NCBI GenBank assembly: GCA_016199665.1
Contig: JACQGG010000193.1
Span: 1 to 12,334 of the forward strand
Source: Acidobacteriota bacterium
GTDB taxonomy: Bacteria; Acidobacteriota; UBA6911; JACQSX01
Length of the DNA: 12,334 nt
Direction: 5' to 3'
Shown piece after piece: positions 1 through 8,952 of the stretch. The translations under genes and the position numbers were made by a program. The notes beneath the pieces were generated by a model that was not told where the DNA came from, searched no databases, and saw only the letters and a program-made list of their open reading frames with translations. Numbering within the stretch: the stretch's first letter is position 1; every line of letters begins with the position of its first letter.

Positions 1-127
1 AAATGAGGTGTTGCGAAAATTTATAGAAGCCGACACGGCGAGAACGTGCAGGCTGGTGAACCCGTCCGTCGGCTGCCGCCTGGCTGCGCCGGTTGCGGTT
101 CGGCGGGATGGCGCAACGCCCGCACGG

Positions 128-3100
128 CTAGCCGATTGGGCCCAATTCCAGCTCGGGCAAGACCTCCAGCTTTTCCGGCTCCGGATAGATCTCTTCTTCC
201 AGTGTGATATTACGGTAGTATTCCATCCCGGTGCCCGCGGGAATCAGGCGTCCCATAATGACGTTCTCCTTCAGCCCCCTCAGGTAGTCGATCTTGCCGC
301 TGATGGCCGCCTCGGTGAGAACGCGCGTGGTCTCCTGAAAAGAGGCCGCCGAAATGAACGAATCCGTGCTCAGCGACGCCTTGGTGATTCCAAGCAGCAG
401 CGGACGCCCCACGGCAGGCTTGCCCCCTTCGGATTCCACTCGATCGTTTTCCTCCTGGAACTTGAACTTGTCCACCTGTTCTTCCAGCAGAAACTCCGTG
501 TCGCCCACTTCTTCGACCTTAATCCAGCGCATCATCTGACGCACGATCACTTCGATGTGCTTGTCGTTGATATTGACGCCCTGCAGGCGATAGACCTCCT
601 GGATTTCATTGACCAGGTAGGCCTGCAGCTCCTTCTCGCCAAGCACCCGCAAGATGTCGTGAGGATTTCGGGGGCCGTCCATCAGCCCCTCACCGGCCTG
701 AACGTATTCGCCTTCCTGGACGTTGACGTGAACCCCGCGCGGCAACAGGTACTCAGCCATCGTCTTGTTTTCGTTCTCCACCACAATCTTCCGCTGGCCG
801 CGCAGCAATCCTCCGTAGTGCACCACGCCGTTGATTTCAGTGATAACGGCGGTTTCCTTCGGCTTGCGGGCTTCGAACAGCTCCACAATGCGCGGCAGGC
901 CCCCGGTAATGTCTTTGGTCTTGGTGGTTTCACGCGGGATCTTGGCCAGGGTGTCCCCCGGAAAAACTTCATCCCCGCTGTTCACCATCAAGTGGGCCTT
1001 CGAAGGCATCAGGTAGGTCTTGGCGATCTTCCCCTTGCCGTCCCGGATCTGGAGCTGGGGCTGCCGCTTCTCATCCGGGGATTCGGTGATGACCTGGCGC
1101 GAAAGGCCCGTGACTTCGTCCACCTCCTCCTTCATCGTCACGCCTTCAAGGATGTCTTTGAAGACGACGCTTCCACCAAATTCCGTCAGAATGGCAAAGG
1201 TGAACGGATCCCATTCCACAAGCTGGGCGCCGGGCTCGATGTACTCGGCGTCGCGCACTTTAAGCGTCGCTCCGTAAACCAGCGAGTACCGCTCCCGCTC
1301 GCGGCCTTTTTCGTCATGGATCACCAGCGATCCGTTGCGATTCATCACCACCAGGAATCCCTCCTTGTTGGTGACGTGCTGGACGTTCAGGAATTTGACA
1401 ATTCCGGCGTTCTTGGACTCCACCGTGGACTGCTCGTCAATGCGGCTGGCGGTGCCGCCAATGTGAAAAGTGCGCATGGTGAGCTGTGTTCCCGGCTCGC
1501 CGATCGACTGCGCCGCAATGACCCCGACGGCCTCACCGAGTTCCACCATCTTTCCGGAAGCCAGGTTCCGCCCATAGCATTTGATGCAGAGGCCGCGCTT
1601 GGTTTTGCAGGTCAGCACTGACCGAATCTTGATCTTCTCGATGCCGGCGGCCTGAACATCTGTGGCGATGTCTTCGGTGATTTCCTGATTCATCCTGACC
1701 AGCACTTCACCGGTAAACGGATCTTTCACCTCTTCCTGCGAAACACGGCCGATGATGCGATCCCGCAGGGACTCGATGATCTCGCCTCCCTCCACAATCG
1801 ACGTCACCATGATGCCGTCCAGCGTCTTGCAGTCCTCTTCAGAAATAATCACGTCCTGAGCCACGTCCACCAGGCGCCGGGTCAGGTATCCCGAATCCGC
1901 GGTTTTCAGCGCCGTATCCGCCAGCCCTTTGCGGGCGCCGTGCGTGGAGATAAAGTACTGCAGCACGGTCAGGCCTTCCCGAAAGTTGGCTGTAATGGGG
2001 GTTTCAATGATCTCTCCCGATGGCTTGGCCATCAGACCCCGCATGCCGGCCAACTGTCGGATCTGCTGCTTGCTGCCCCGGGCGCCCGAGTCCGCCATCA
2101 TATAGATGGGATTGAACTCCTCTTGCGAGGATGCGTGCTTGGCCATGGCGTCAAACATCTCGTCGGCGACTTTTTCAGTAACGTCCGACCAGATGGAAAT
2201 GACTTTGTTGTAGCGCTCGCCCTTGGTGATGGCGCCGTCCTGATATTGCTGTTCCACCTCGCGCGTTTCGCCGTTGGCGCGCGAAACCAGCTCTCCCTTG
2301 TTCGATGGAACGATCAGGTCGTCAATGCCGATGCTGATCCCCGCCTTGGTGGCGTAGAGGAAACCCAATTCCTTCAGGTCATCCAGCATCTGCACGGTCG
2401 TGGTCAGTCCATGACGCAAATAGCAGGAATTGACCAGTTGGCCGAGACCCTTCTTTTTCAGCAGGCCGTTGACGAAAGGCATTTCCCGAGGAAGATGATC
2501 GTTAAATATGACGCGACCCACCGTGGTCACGATGAGCTTTTTTTGCACCTCCTGAATATCGGCGCGCATGACGGCCTGGTCGTCGTACTGCGTGGTCAGG
2601 TCCATCAACCGGCCCGAGTAGCGCAGCGTGATGGGTGTCAGTAGTTCCACCTGTCCCGCTTCCAGAGCGTGCACGACGTCTTCGGCGTTGGCAAAGATGC
2701 GGCCCTCCCCTTTGCTGCCCGGCTTGGCCAGCGTCAGGTAATAGCAGCCCAATACGATGTCCTGAGAGGGGACGGCGATGGGGGTGCCGTTGGCGGGGGA
2801 GAGCAGGTTCTGCGGGGCGAGCATCAGCACCGCCGCCTCCACCTGAGATTCCGGAGAGAGGGGGATGTGAACCGCCATCTGATCTCCGTCGAAATCGGCG
2901 TTGAACGCGGTGCAGACCAGGGGATGAATCTTGATGGCTTTTCCTTCCACCAGGACCGGCTCAAAAGCCTGGATCCCGAGACGATGCAGCGTGGGCGCCC
3001 GATTGAGCAGCACCGGGTGCTCTTTGATCACTTCCTCCAGAATATCCCAAACAATCGACTCCTGGTTCTCCACCATCTCTTTGGCGCCCTTGATGGTGGT

Positions 3101-4273
3101 GGCATGTCCTTCCTTCTCCAGCCGGTTGTAGATGAACGGCTTAAAGAGCTCCAGCGCCATCTTCTTGGGAAGCCCGCACTGGTGAAGTTTCAACTCCGGG
3201 CCGACGACGATGACGGAACGCCCTGAATAATCGACGCGTTTACCCAGCAGGTTCTGCCGAAAACGTCCCTGCTTGCCCTTGAGTGTGTCACTCAGTGACT
3301 TCAGCGGCCGGTTCTTCACACCCCGCAAAACCCTGCCGCGACGGCCGTTGTCAAACAGGGCATCGACCGCTTCTTGAAGCATCCGTTTTTCGTTGCGGAT
3401 GATCACTTCGGGGGCGCGCAGCTCCATTAGTTTCTTCAGGCGATTGTTGCGGTTGATGACGCGCCGGTACAGGTCGTTCAAATCCGACGTGGCAAACCGC
3501 CCCCCATCCAGCGGAACCAGCGGCCGTAACTCGGGCGGGATGACCGGAATCACGTCAAGAATCATCCACTCCGGCTTGTTGCCGGACTTGCGGAAAGCAT
3601 CCACGACCTTCAGGCGCTTGGCGTACTTCAGGCGCTTGAGCTGCGACGTTTCATTTCTCATGCGGAAGCGCAAGTCAATCGCCAGCGCGTCCACGTCCAC
3701 CATCTTCAGCAGCTCCTTGATGGCTTCCGCTCCCATCAGCGCCTCAAAGCGACCCGGATAGTCCGCCTGTAGCGCGCGATACCGCTCCTCAGTCAGCAGT
3801 TCCTTCTCTTTGAGCGGCGCATCCCCGGGATCCAGGACCACATAGGCTTCAAAATACAAAACCCTTTCCAGATCCTTGAGAGTCATGTCCAGCAAGTGGC
3901 CGATTCGGCTGGGAAGACCCTTGAAGAACCAGACATGGGAGCAGGGGCTGGCCAGCTCAATGTGGCCCAGGCGCTCGCGGCGAACTTTGGACAGCGTCAC
4001 TTCGACGCCGCACTTGTCGCAGATCACCCCACGATGCTTCATGCGCTTGTACTTTCCGCACAGGCACTCCCAGTCGGTCACAGGACCGAAAATCCGGGCG
4101 CAAAACAGGCCGTCTCGTTCCGGTTTGAAAGTCCGGTAGTTGATCGTTTCCGGCTTGGTAACCTCTCCACTGGACCAGATGCGGATTTTCTCCGGAGCAG
4201 CCAGACCAATGCGAATGCTCTCAAAGTCTCGGATTAAATTCCCTTTGTCCCCTTGATCCTTGAATGCTTTCAA
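128..4273 (-). CDS. rpoC: DNA-directed RNA polymerase subunit beta-prime
   Basis: This is the largest catalytic subunit of RNA polymerase; with beta it forms the active-site cleft. I start it at a TTG (4273), giving 1381 residues, because GGGAGG lies about 5 bases upstream, the gene then begins 10 bases after the rpoB stop, and cysteine and active-site numbering matches E. coli. An in-frame extension to 4354 would overlap rpoB by 71 bases and adds a basic stretch unlike the family. Visible motifs: N-terminal zinc site C70, C72, C85, C88; magnesium-binding NADFDGDQM with D460, D462, D464; second zinc site C815, C889, C896, C899; trigger loop with M933 and H937. Residues about 945-1130 are the large trigger-loop insertion (SI3-like, sandwich-barrel fold) found in Proteobacteria and relatives. 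The reading frame is intact and the protein ends in an acidic tail. Cotranscribed with rpoB. Confidence 0.98.
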   Translation of the reverse strand: MKAFKDQGDKGNLIRDFESIRIGLAAPEKIRIWSSGEVTKPETINYRTFKPERDGLFCARIFGPVTDWECLCGKYKRMKHRGVICDKCGVEVTLSKVRRERLGHIELASPCSHVWFFKGLPSRIGHLLDMTLKDLERVLYFEAYVVLDPGDAPLKEKELLTEERYRALQADYPGRFEALMGAEAIKELLKMVDVDALAIDLRFRMRNETSQLKRLKYAKRLKVVDAFRKSGNKPEWMILDVIPVIPPELRPLVPLDGGRFATSDLNDLYRRVINRNNRLKKLMELRAPEVIIRNEKRMLQEAVDALFDNGRRGRVLRGVKNRPLKSLSDTLKGKQGRFRQNLLGKRVDYSGRSVIVVGPELKLHQCGLPKKMALELFKPFIYNRLEKEGHATTIKGAKEMVENQESIVWDILEEVIKEHPVLLNRAPTLHRLGIQAFEPVLVEGKAIKIHPLVCTAFNADFDGDQMAVHIPLSPESQVEAAVLMLAPQNLLSPANGTPIAVPSQDIVLGCYYLTLAKPGSKGEGRIFANAEDVVHALEAGQVELLTPITLRYSGRLMDLTTQYDDQAVMRADIQEVQKKLIVTTVGRVIFNDHLPREMPFVNGLLKKKGLGQLVNSCYLRHGLTTTVQMLDDLKELGFLYATKAGISIGIDDLIVPSNKGELVSRANGETREVEQQYQDGAITKGERYNKVISIWSDVTEKVADEMFDAMAKHASSQEEFNPIYMMADSGARGSKQQIRQLAGMRGLMAKPSGEIIETPITANFREGLTVLQYFISTHGARKGLADTALKTADSGYLTRRLVDVAQDVIISEEDCKTLDGIMVTSIVEGGEIIESLRDRIIGRVSQEEVKDPFTGEVLVRMNQEITEDIATDVQAAGIEKIKIRSVLTCKTKRGLCIKCYGRNLASGKMVELGEAVGVIAAQSIGEPGTQLTMRTFHIGGTASRIDEQSTVESKNAGIVKFLNVQHVTNKEGFLVVMNRNGSLVIHDEKGRERERYSLVYGATLKVRDAEYIEPGAQLVEWDPFTFAILTEFGGSVVFKDILEGVTMKEEVDEVTGLSRQVITESPDEKRQPQLQIRDGKGKIAKTYLMPSKAHLMVNSGDEVFPGDTLAKIPRETTKTKDITGGLPRIVELFEARKPKETAVITEINGVVHYGGLLRGQRKIVVENENKTMAEYLLPRGVHVNVQEGEYVQAGEGLMDGPRNPHDILRVLGEKELQAYLVNEIQEVYRLQGVNINDKHIEVIVRQMMRWIKVEEVGDTEFLLEEQVDKFKFQEENDRVESEGGKPAVGRPLLLGITKASLSTDSFISAASFQETTRVLTEAAISGKIDYLRGLKENVIMGRLIPAGTGMEYYRNITLEEEIYPEPEKLEVLPELELGPIG

Positions 4274-4283
4274 AACACCCTCC

Positions 4284-7200
4284 CTAGCTTTCGGCAATCT
4301 GCGCCGGTTCGGTCTCTCGAGTCTCGCGAGGCGCTTTCTTTTTGGCCCGCTCAATCAGCTCCACGTCCAAGGCAAGGCTCTGAAGTTCTCGAATCAGGAC
4401 ATTGAATGATTCAGGAATGCCGGGACTGTAGGACGACTCTCCCTTGACGATCGCCTCATAAATCTTTGCACGTCCTTGAACGTCATCCGACTTGGCTGTG
4501 AGCAGTTCCTGCAGGATATTGGCGGCGCCGTAAGCCTCCAGAGCCCAGACTTCCATTTCTCCGAAGCGCTGTCCGCCAAATTGGGCTTTTCCGCCCAGAG
4601 GCTGCTGCGTAATCAGTGAGTAGGGCCCGATGGACCGCGCATGAATCTTGTCGTCCACCAGGTGCGACAGCTTCAACATGTAGATGTAGCCCACGGTAAC
4701 CTTCTGCTCGAATTTTTCGCCCGTCATTCCGTCAAACAGCTCCGTCTTTCCTGAGACCGGCAGGCGGGAGTTTTCAAGCTGCCCCTTGATCTCCGTTTCG
4801 GTCGCCCCATCAAACACCGGTGTGGCATAATGCAGGCCCAGCGCGCGCGCGGCCCACCCCAGGTGGGTCTCCATGATCTGCCCCACGTTCATACGCGACG
4901 GAACGCCCAGCGGATTGAGCACGATCTCAACGGGAGCGCCGTCGGGCATGTACGGCATGTCCTCTTCGGGAAGAATGCGCGCAATGACCCCCTTGTTCCC
5001 GTGCCGGCCCGCCATCTTGTCGCCGACGGAAAGCTTCCGCTTCATGGCCACATACACCTTGACCATCTTGATCACTCCGGGGGGGAGCTCATCTCCCTTG
5101 CGCAGCCGGGAGAGCTTTTCCTCGTGCAGCGATTTTAAGATTTCAATCTGACGCTCCGTCTTGTCCTCAATTTTTTCCAGCGCCGGGTGAATGTCTTTGC
5201 CATCCACCTTGATCTTTTTCAACGCGGCGTGGGAAAGCCCTTCCAGCGTCGTGGCGGTGATTACTTCGCCCTTCTTGCGGGCTCCCTGCGGCGACGAGAG
5301 CCCGGTGGCCAGCTTCTTTCCAACCAGGAGACCCGCGATGTGCTTGTCGCGCTCCTCTTTCAGAATACGAATCTCGTCGTTGAGGTCCTGCTCCAGTTTG
5401 GTGATTTCCTGTTGCTCAATTTGAATGGCGCGTTCATCCTTGGGCACACCCTTGCGTGAAAAGATCTTCACATCAACCACGACCCCTTCGATGCCGGGCG
5501 GGGTGTAAAGAGAAGCATCTCTGACATCGCCTGCTTTTTCACCGAAAATGGCCCGCAGCAGCTTTTCCTCGGGCGTCAACTGCGTCTCGCCTTTGGGAGT
5601 GACCTTTCCCACCAGGACCGATCCGGGGGCCACCTTGGCCCCGATGCGGATGATCCCGCTCTCGTCAAGGTCCTTCAGGATCGTGTCGCTTACGTTGGGA
5701 ATATCCCGCGTGATCTCTTCACTTCCCAGCTTGGTATCGCGAGCTTCAATCTCCAGCTCCTCGATATGAATCGACGTATAGTGATCCTCTTTGACCAGTT
5801 TCTCGCTAACCAGAATCGCATCTTCGAAGTTGTAGCCTCGCCACGGCATGAAGGCAACCAGCACGTTCCGGCCCAGCGCCAGTTCGCCCTTTTCAGTGCA
5901 GGGGCCGTCGGCCAGCACCTGCCCTTTCTCCACCTGGTCGTGGCAGCACACCAGCGGCTTCTGGTTGATGCAGGTGTTCTGATTGCTGCGTTTGAACTTG
6001 GTCAGCTGGTAAATATCGACTCCGGCGTCCCGGGTGACGGTTCCTTCGCCGGCATCCACCCGGACAATGATCCGTTCCGCATCGACGCTGTCGACGATTC
6101 CCGGACGCCGGCACAGGACCACGGCGCCGCTGTCGCGCGCCGAGATGTATTCCATTCCGGTCCCGACATAGGGAGCTTCCGCACGCACCAGTGGAACCGC
6201 CTGGCGCTGCATATTAGAGCCCATCAAAGCGCGGTTGGCGTCATCATGCTCCAGAAAGGGAATCAGGCTGGCCGCGACGCTGACCAGTTGTTTGGGAGAC
6301 ACATCGATGTACTCCACCTCTTGACATGAAGCGAACACGAAGTTTCCCTGATGGCGCGCGCTGACCCGGTCCTGCAGAATCTTCCCTTTTTCATTCAGCT
6401 CCACATTCGCCTGCGCGATCACGTGCTTATCGGCGTCCCATGCGGTCATGTAGAACGCGTACGGCTCATACTCCGCCTCCCGCTTGCCGGCGCGTTTCAT
6501 CCTCTTGTTGACGGATTCCACCTCTTCCAGCGTGTAATGCCCGCCGATCTTCAGATTGGTGTCTCCCACGTTTGTGACCAGAACGTAGTCGATCACTTGC
6601 CCGTCTTTGACGCGGCGGTAAGGAGACTCGATAAAACCGTATTCATTGATGCGAGCGTAGCAGCTCAGCGACGAGATCAGACCGATGTTGGGCCCTTCCG
6701 GAGTTTCAATGGGACAAATGCGACCGTAGTGGGTCGGATGCACATCCCGCACTTCAAATCCGGCGCGCTCGCGGCTCAGCCCTCCCGGCCCCAGGGCCGA
6801 CAGCCGGCGCTTGTGGGTGATCTCGGAGAGCGGATTGGTCTGGTCCATAAACTGGGACAACTGACTGCTGCCAAAAAACTCGCGGATGGAGGCCATCACC
6901 GGCTTGGCGTTGATCAGATCGTGCGGCATCGCCGTGGCCATTTCCTGGTGAACCGACATCTTCTCCTTTATGGCGCGTTCCATACGCACCAGGCCAATGC
7001 GGAACTGATTCTCCAGCAGTTCCCCAACCGCTCGCACCCGGCGGTTGCCCAGATGATCAATGTCATCCACAGCGCCAATGTTCTTGCGCAGCTTCAGCAG
7101 ATAGCGGATCACTTCATAAAAGTCGCGTGGGGAAAGAATGCGCTCTTCCAGCGGGGTGCTCAGCCCCAGCTTGATGTTGAACTTCAGCCGGCCGACTTTG

Positions 7201-8615
7201 GAAAAATCATACTTTCTGGAATCAAAGAACATCCCCTGGAAAAGCTGTGTTGCTGTCTCCAGCGTCGGGGGATCGCCGGGTCGCTGTTTTCGATAAATCT
7301 CGTTTAAAGCCTCGCCCGTGGTCTTAACCGGGTCTTTGCGCAGCGTTTCCGACAGCACGACTCCGACATCGTCCCACTCCGGGAAAAAGACGGAGAATTT
7401 CTCCGGCCCGGCTTCGAGAACCGAGTTCAGCTTCCGAGGATTCACTTCTTCATTGGCTTCCAGTATCACCTCGCCGCTCTTTTCGTCCACGACCACGCCG
7501 GCACTGAACGCGCCCGCCAAGTCCTCGGCATCAATCTCAACCCTCTTCACACCCGCTTTCTCCAGAGTGGTGTAGATGGAGTGCGTGATTTTCTTGGCCG
7601 CCCCGTGCAACACCTTGCGCGGCGACTTCGGATCGCAAATATCCCTGGAGATCTTCCCCCCGATCAGGCTCGGCCGCAGCGCCCGATGGAGTTTCTTGTT
7701 CTCAATAGTGATGTCACTGACGTAATAGAACTCGCGCAAGATCTGCTCATCCGTGATCTGCGGGTCGGAATTCTGCCCTTCGAATTTCATGCCCAGCGCG
7801 CGCAGGAAGGTCGTAGCCAGAAACTTCCGCTTGCGATCGATACGCACATACAGGAGATTCTTTATGTCGTACTCGAATTCAATCCAGGAACCCCGATAAG
7901 GGATGATCTTCCCCAGGAAGAACGACTTGTTCGGGCTTGACTCGAAGAATACGCCCGGGGAGCGGTGTAGCTGGCTGACGATCACCCGCTCGGTGCCGTT
8001 GATGATGAAAATGCCGTTTTCCGTCATCAGCGGAATGTCGCCGAAGTACACCTCCTGCTCCTTGATATCGCGGATTGTCTTGGCTTCGGTGTCCGGATCC
8101 TTGTCCCAGACCACCAGGCGGATAGTCACTTTCAGCGGGACGGCGTAAGTCATCCCCCGTTCCTGGCATTCTTCGATGTTGTATTTCAGATTAAGCTGGA
8201 CCGGGTCGCCGCAGTCCTCGCAGCGAGTTACGTCATTGGAATTGTACGCCCCACATTTCTTGCAGATGATGTCCTCGATTGAGTAGGGATTAAGAACAAT
8301 CGTCTCGTTGCAGTGCGAACATTTGCCGCGAAGATGCTCCAGGCCGCGCAGCTTGCCGCATTTGCACTCCCAATTGCCGATCGAGTAATCCACAAACTCA
8401 AGCGAGGATGTGCCCCGAAAATCGGTGATGGGAAAAACCGAGTTGAAGACAGACTGAAGCCCGACATCTTCGCGCTCGGTCGGCAGCAGATCCATCTGCA
8501 GAAATCGCTGATACGACTTTTTCTGCACTTCCAGCAGATTTGGAATGGGAAAGGAGGTCTTGATCTTAGCGAAGTTATGTCTTTCTCGGTAGACATTCTT
8601 CAGGAAATCGGACAT
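4284..8615 (-). CDS. rpoB: DNA-directed RNA polymerase subunit beta
   Basis: Second catalytic subunit of RNA polymerase, 1443 residues against 1342 in E. coli. The ATG at 8615 opens MSDFLKNVYRERHNFAKI, a family-like start, with AGGGAG 11 bases upstream. The rifampicin pocket (about 580-647) is canonical: Q588, D591, H601, R604, S606 and L608 correspond to E. coli 513, 516, 526, 529, 531 and 533, so target-site rifampicin resistance is not expected. Catalytic-region lysines K1200 and K1208 (E. coli 1065, 1073) and H1318 (E. coli 1237) are present. Two differences from E. coli stand out: an insertion at about 82-140 with two four-cysteine clusters (C84/C86/C99/C102 and C118/C121/C132/C135), and about 40 extra residues near 680-722. 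A charged, coiled-coil-like segment covers about 1060-1175. The region between the catalytic lysines and H1318 is about 54 residues shorter than in E. coli. The C-terminus has a short charged tail. Confidence 0.98.
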   Translation of the reverse strand: MSDFLKNVYRERHNFAKIKTSFPIPNLLEVQKKSYQRFLQMDLLPTEREDVGLQSVFNSVFPITDFRGTSSLEFVDYSIGNWECKCGKLRGLEHLRGKCSHCNETIVLNPYSIEDIICKKCGAYNSNDVTRCEDCGDPVQLNLKYNIEECQERGMTYAVPLKVTIRLVVWDKDPDTEAKTIRDIKEQEVYFGDIPLMTENGIFIINGTERVIVSQLHRSPGVFFESSPNKSFFLGKIIPYRGSWIEFEYDIKNLLYVRIDRKRKFLATTFLRALGMKFEGQNSDPQITDEQILREFYYVSDITIENKKLHRALRPSLIGGKISRDICDPKSPRKVLHGAAKKITHSIYTTLEKAGVKRVEIDAEDLAGAFSAGVVVDEKSGEVILEANEEVNPRKLNSVLEAGPEKFSVFFPEWDDVGVVLSETLRKDPVKTTGEALNEIYRKQRPGDPPTLETATQLFQGMFFDSRKYDFSKVGRLKFNIKLGLSTPLEERILSPRDFYEVIRYLLKLRKNIGAVDDIDHLGNRRVRAVGELLENQFRIGLVRMERAIKEKMSVHQEMATAMPHDLINAKPVMASIREFFGSSQLSQFMDQTNPLSEITHKRRLSALGPGGLSRERAGFEVRDVHPTHYGRICPIETPEGPNIGLISSLSCYARINEYGFIESPYRRVKDGQVIDYVLVTNVGDTNLKIGGHYTLEEVESVNKRMKRAGKREAEYEPYAFYMTAWDADKHVIAQANVELNEKGKILQDRVSARHQGNFVFASCQEVEYIDVSPKQLVSVAASLIPFLEHDDANRALMGSNMQRQAVPLVRAEAPYVGTGMEYISARDSGAVVLCRRPGIVDSVDAERIIVRVDAGEGTVTRDAGVDIYQLTKFKRSNQNTCINQKPLVCCHDQVEKGQVLADGPCTEKGELALGRNVLVAFMPWRGYNFEDAILVSEKLVKEDHYTSIHIEELEIEARDTKLGSEEITRDIPNVSDTILKDLDESGIIRIGAKVAPGSVLVGKVTPKGETQLTPEEKLLRAIFGEKAGDVRDASLYTPPGIEGVVVDVKIFSRKGVPKDERAIQIEQQEITKLEQDLNDEIRILKEERDKHIAGLLVGKKLATGLSSPQGARKKGEVITATTLEGLSHAALKKIKVDGKDIHPALEKIEDKTERQIEILKSLHEEKLSRLRKGDELPPGVIKMVKVYVAMKRKLSVGDKMAGRHGNKGVIARILPEEDMPYMPDGAPVEIVLNPLGVPSRMNVGQIMETHLGWAARALGLHYATPVFDGATETEIKGQLENSRLPVSGKTELFDGMTGEKFEQKVTVGYIYMLKLSHLVDDKIHARSIGPYSLITQQPLGGKAQFGGQRFGEMEVWALEAYGAANILQELLTAKSDDVQGRAKIYEAIVKGESSYSPGIPESFNVLIRELQSLALDVELIERAKKKAPRETRETEPAQIAES

Positions 8616-8626
8616 GGCTGGATTTA

Positions 8627-8632
8627 CTCCCT
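8627..8632 (-). promoter_or_regulatory. rpoB ribosome binding site flanked by an inverted repeat
   Basis: AGGGAG lies 11 bases before the rpoB ATG and is the best Shine-Dalgarno match. Directly next to it, GCGCGG and CCGCGC (8633-8638 and 8663-8668) form a perfect 6-base inverted repeat with a 24-base loop. Pairing would place a GC-rich stem against the ribosome binding site. Confidence 0.5.
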
Positions 8633-8903
8633 GCGCGGAAAGATGCGCCCTGCCGACTCTGGCCGCGCCCTATCCGCCTGAAACCCGATCAATTCGAGGT
8701 TTGAACTCCTGCGTGAGACTCCTTCGGAAGCGCAAAATACACGTCGGACCACGCGGGGAAAGATGCTCAGGATCATCAGAAAAAACCTGCTCGGAAGAAA
8801 GTGGATGTTGCCCTCCGGCAGATAAAGAAGCCAAAAGGTAATTGTAAGCTCTCTTATTGCTTAATTCGGATCGCCGCCCGCGCTCCCTATCAACGAACCT
8901 GTT

Positions 8904-8933
8904 ATGATAATCATGTCTGCGCCACGATTGCAA
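8904..8933 (-). promoter_or_regulatory. Candidate sigma70-type promoter for rpoBC
   Basis: On the minus strand TTGCAA (8933-8928, 4 of 6 to the -35 consensus) is followed after 18 bases by TATCAT (8909-8904, 5 of 6 to the -10 consensus). Transcription would start near 8897, leaving a leader of about 280 bases before rpoB. The position, in the only long gap of the operon, fits an internal promoter. It is a consensus match by eye only. Confidence 0.3.
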
Positions 8934-8952
8934 GCGCTTTTTTCGCGCCAGG

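Larger units (their letters stand above)
8616..8952. other. rplL-rpoB intergenic spacer (337 bases)
   Basis: This is the only long gap in the cluster. I see no convincing gene: minus-strand frames here give a low-complexity 87-residue reading without family resemblance. It is more AT-rich near 8830-8910. It holds a candidate promoter (8904-8933), a second isolated -10-like TACAAT (minus strand, 8841-8846) without a good -35, a small GCGC/GCGC stem just after the rplL stop with no T-run, and an inverted repeat next to the rpoB ribosome binding site. In E. coli the same gap carries an attenuator and an RNase III site that set the ratio of ribosomal protein to polymerase expression; a similar role here is inference. 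Confidence 0.6.

Noticed and set aside
20..25. TATAAA on the minus strand downstream of rpoC as a promoter -10
   Set aside because: No -35-like hexamer at 16-18 bases upstream; a single AT-rich hexamer is not enough.
103..123. Hairpin just after the rpoC stop (GCGGG/CCCGC) as a terminator
   Set aside because: The stem is only 5 bp and no T-run follows in the direction of transcription. Readthrough to a downstream gene (often rpsL in this cluster) is as likely.
8..1621. 537-codon open frame on the plus strand opposite the 3' part of rpoC
   Set aside because: It is a mirror of rpoC's biased codon use; rpoC is certain here, the antisense protein has no family resemblance, and similar long mirrors occur across rpoB and rplA.
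8670..8933. 87-codon minus-strand open frame in the rplL-rpoB spacer
   Set aside because: Non-ATG start inside the promoter candidate, no ribosome binding site, basic low-complexity composition and no family resemblance.
8930..8950. GCGC-GAAAAAA-GCGC stem after the rplL stop as a terminator or attenuator
   Set aside because: Only 4-5 bp and followed by TTGC rather than a T-run.
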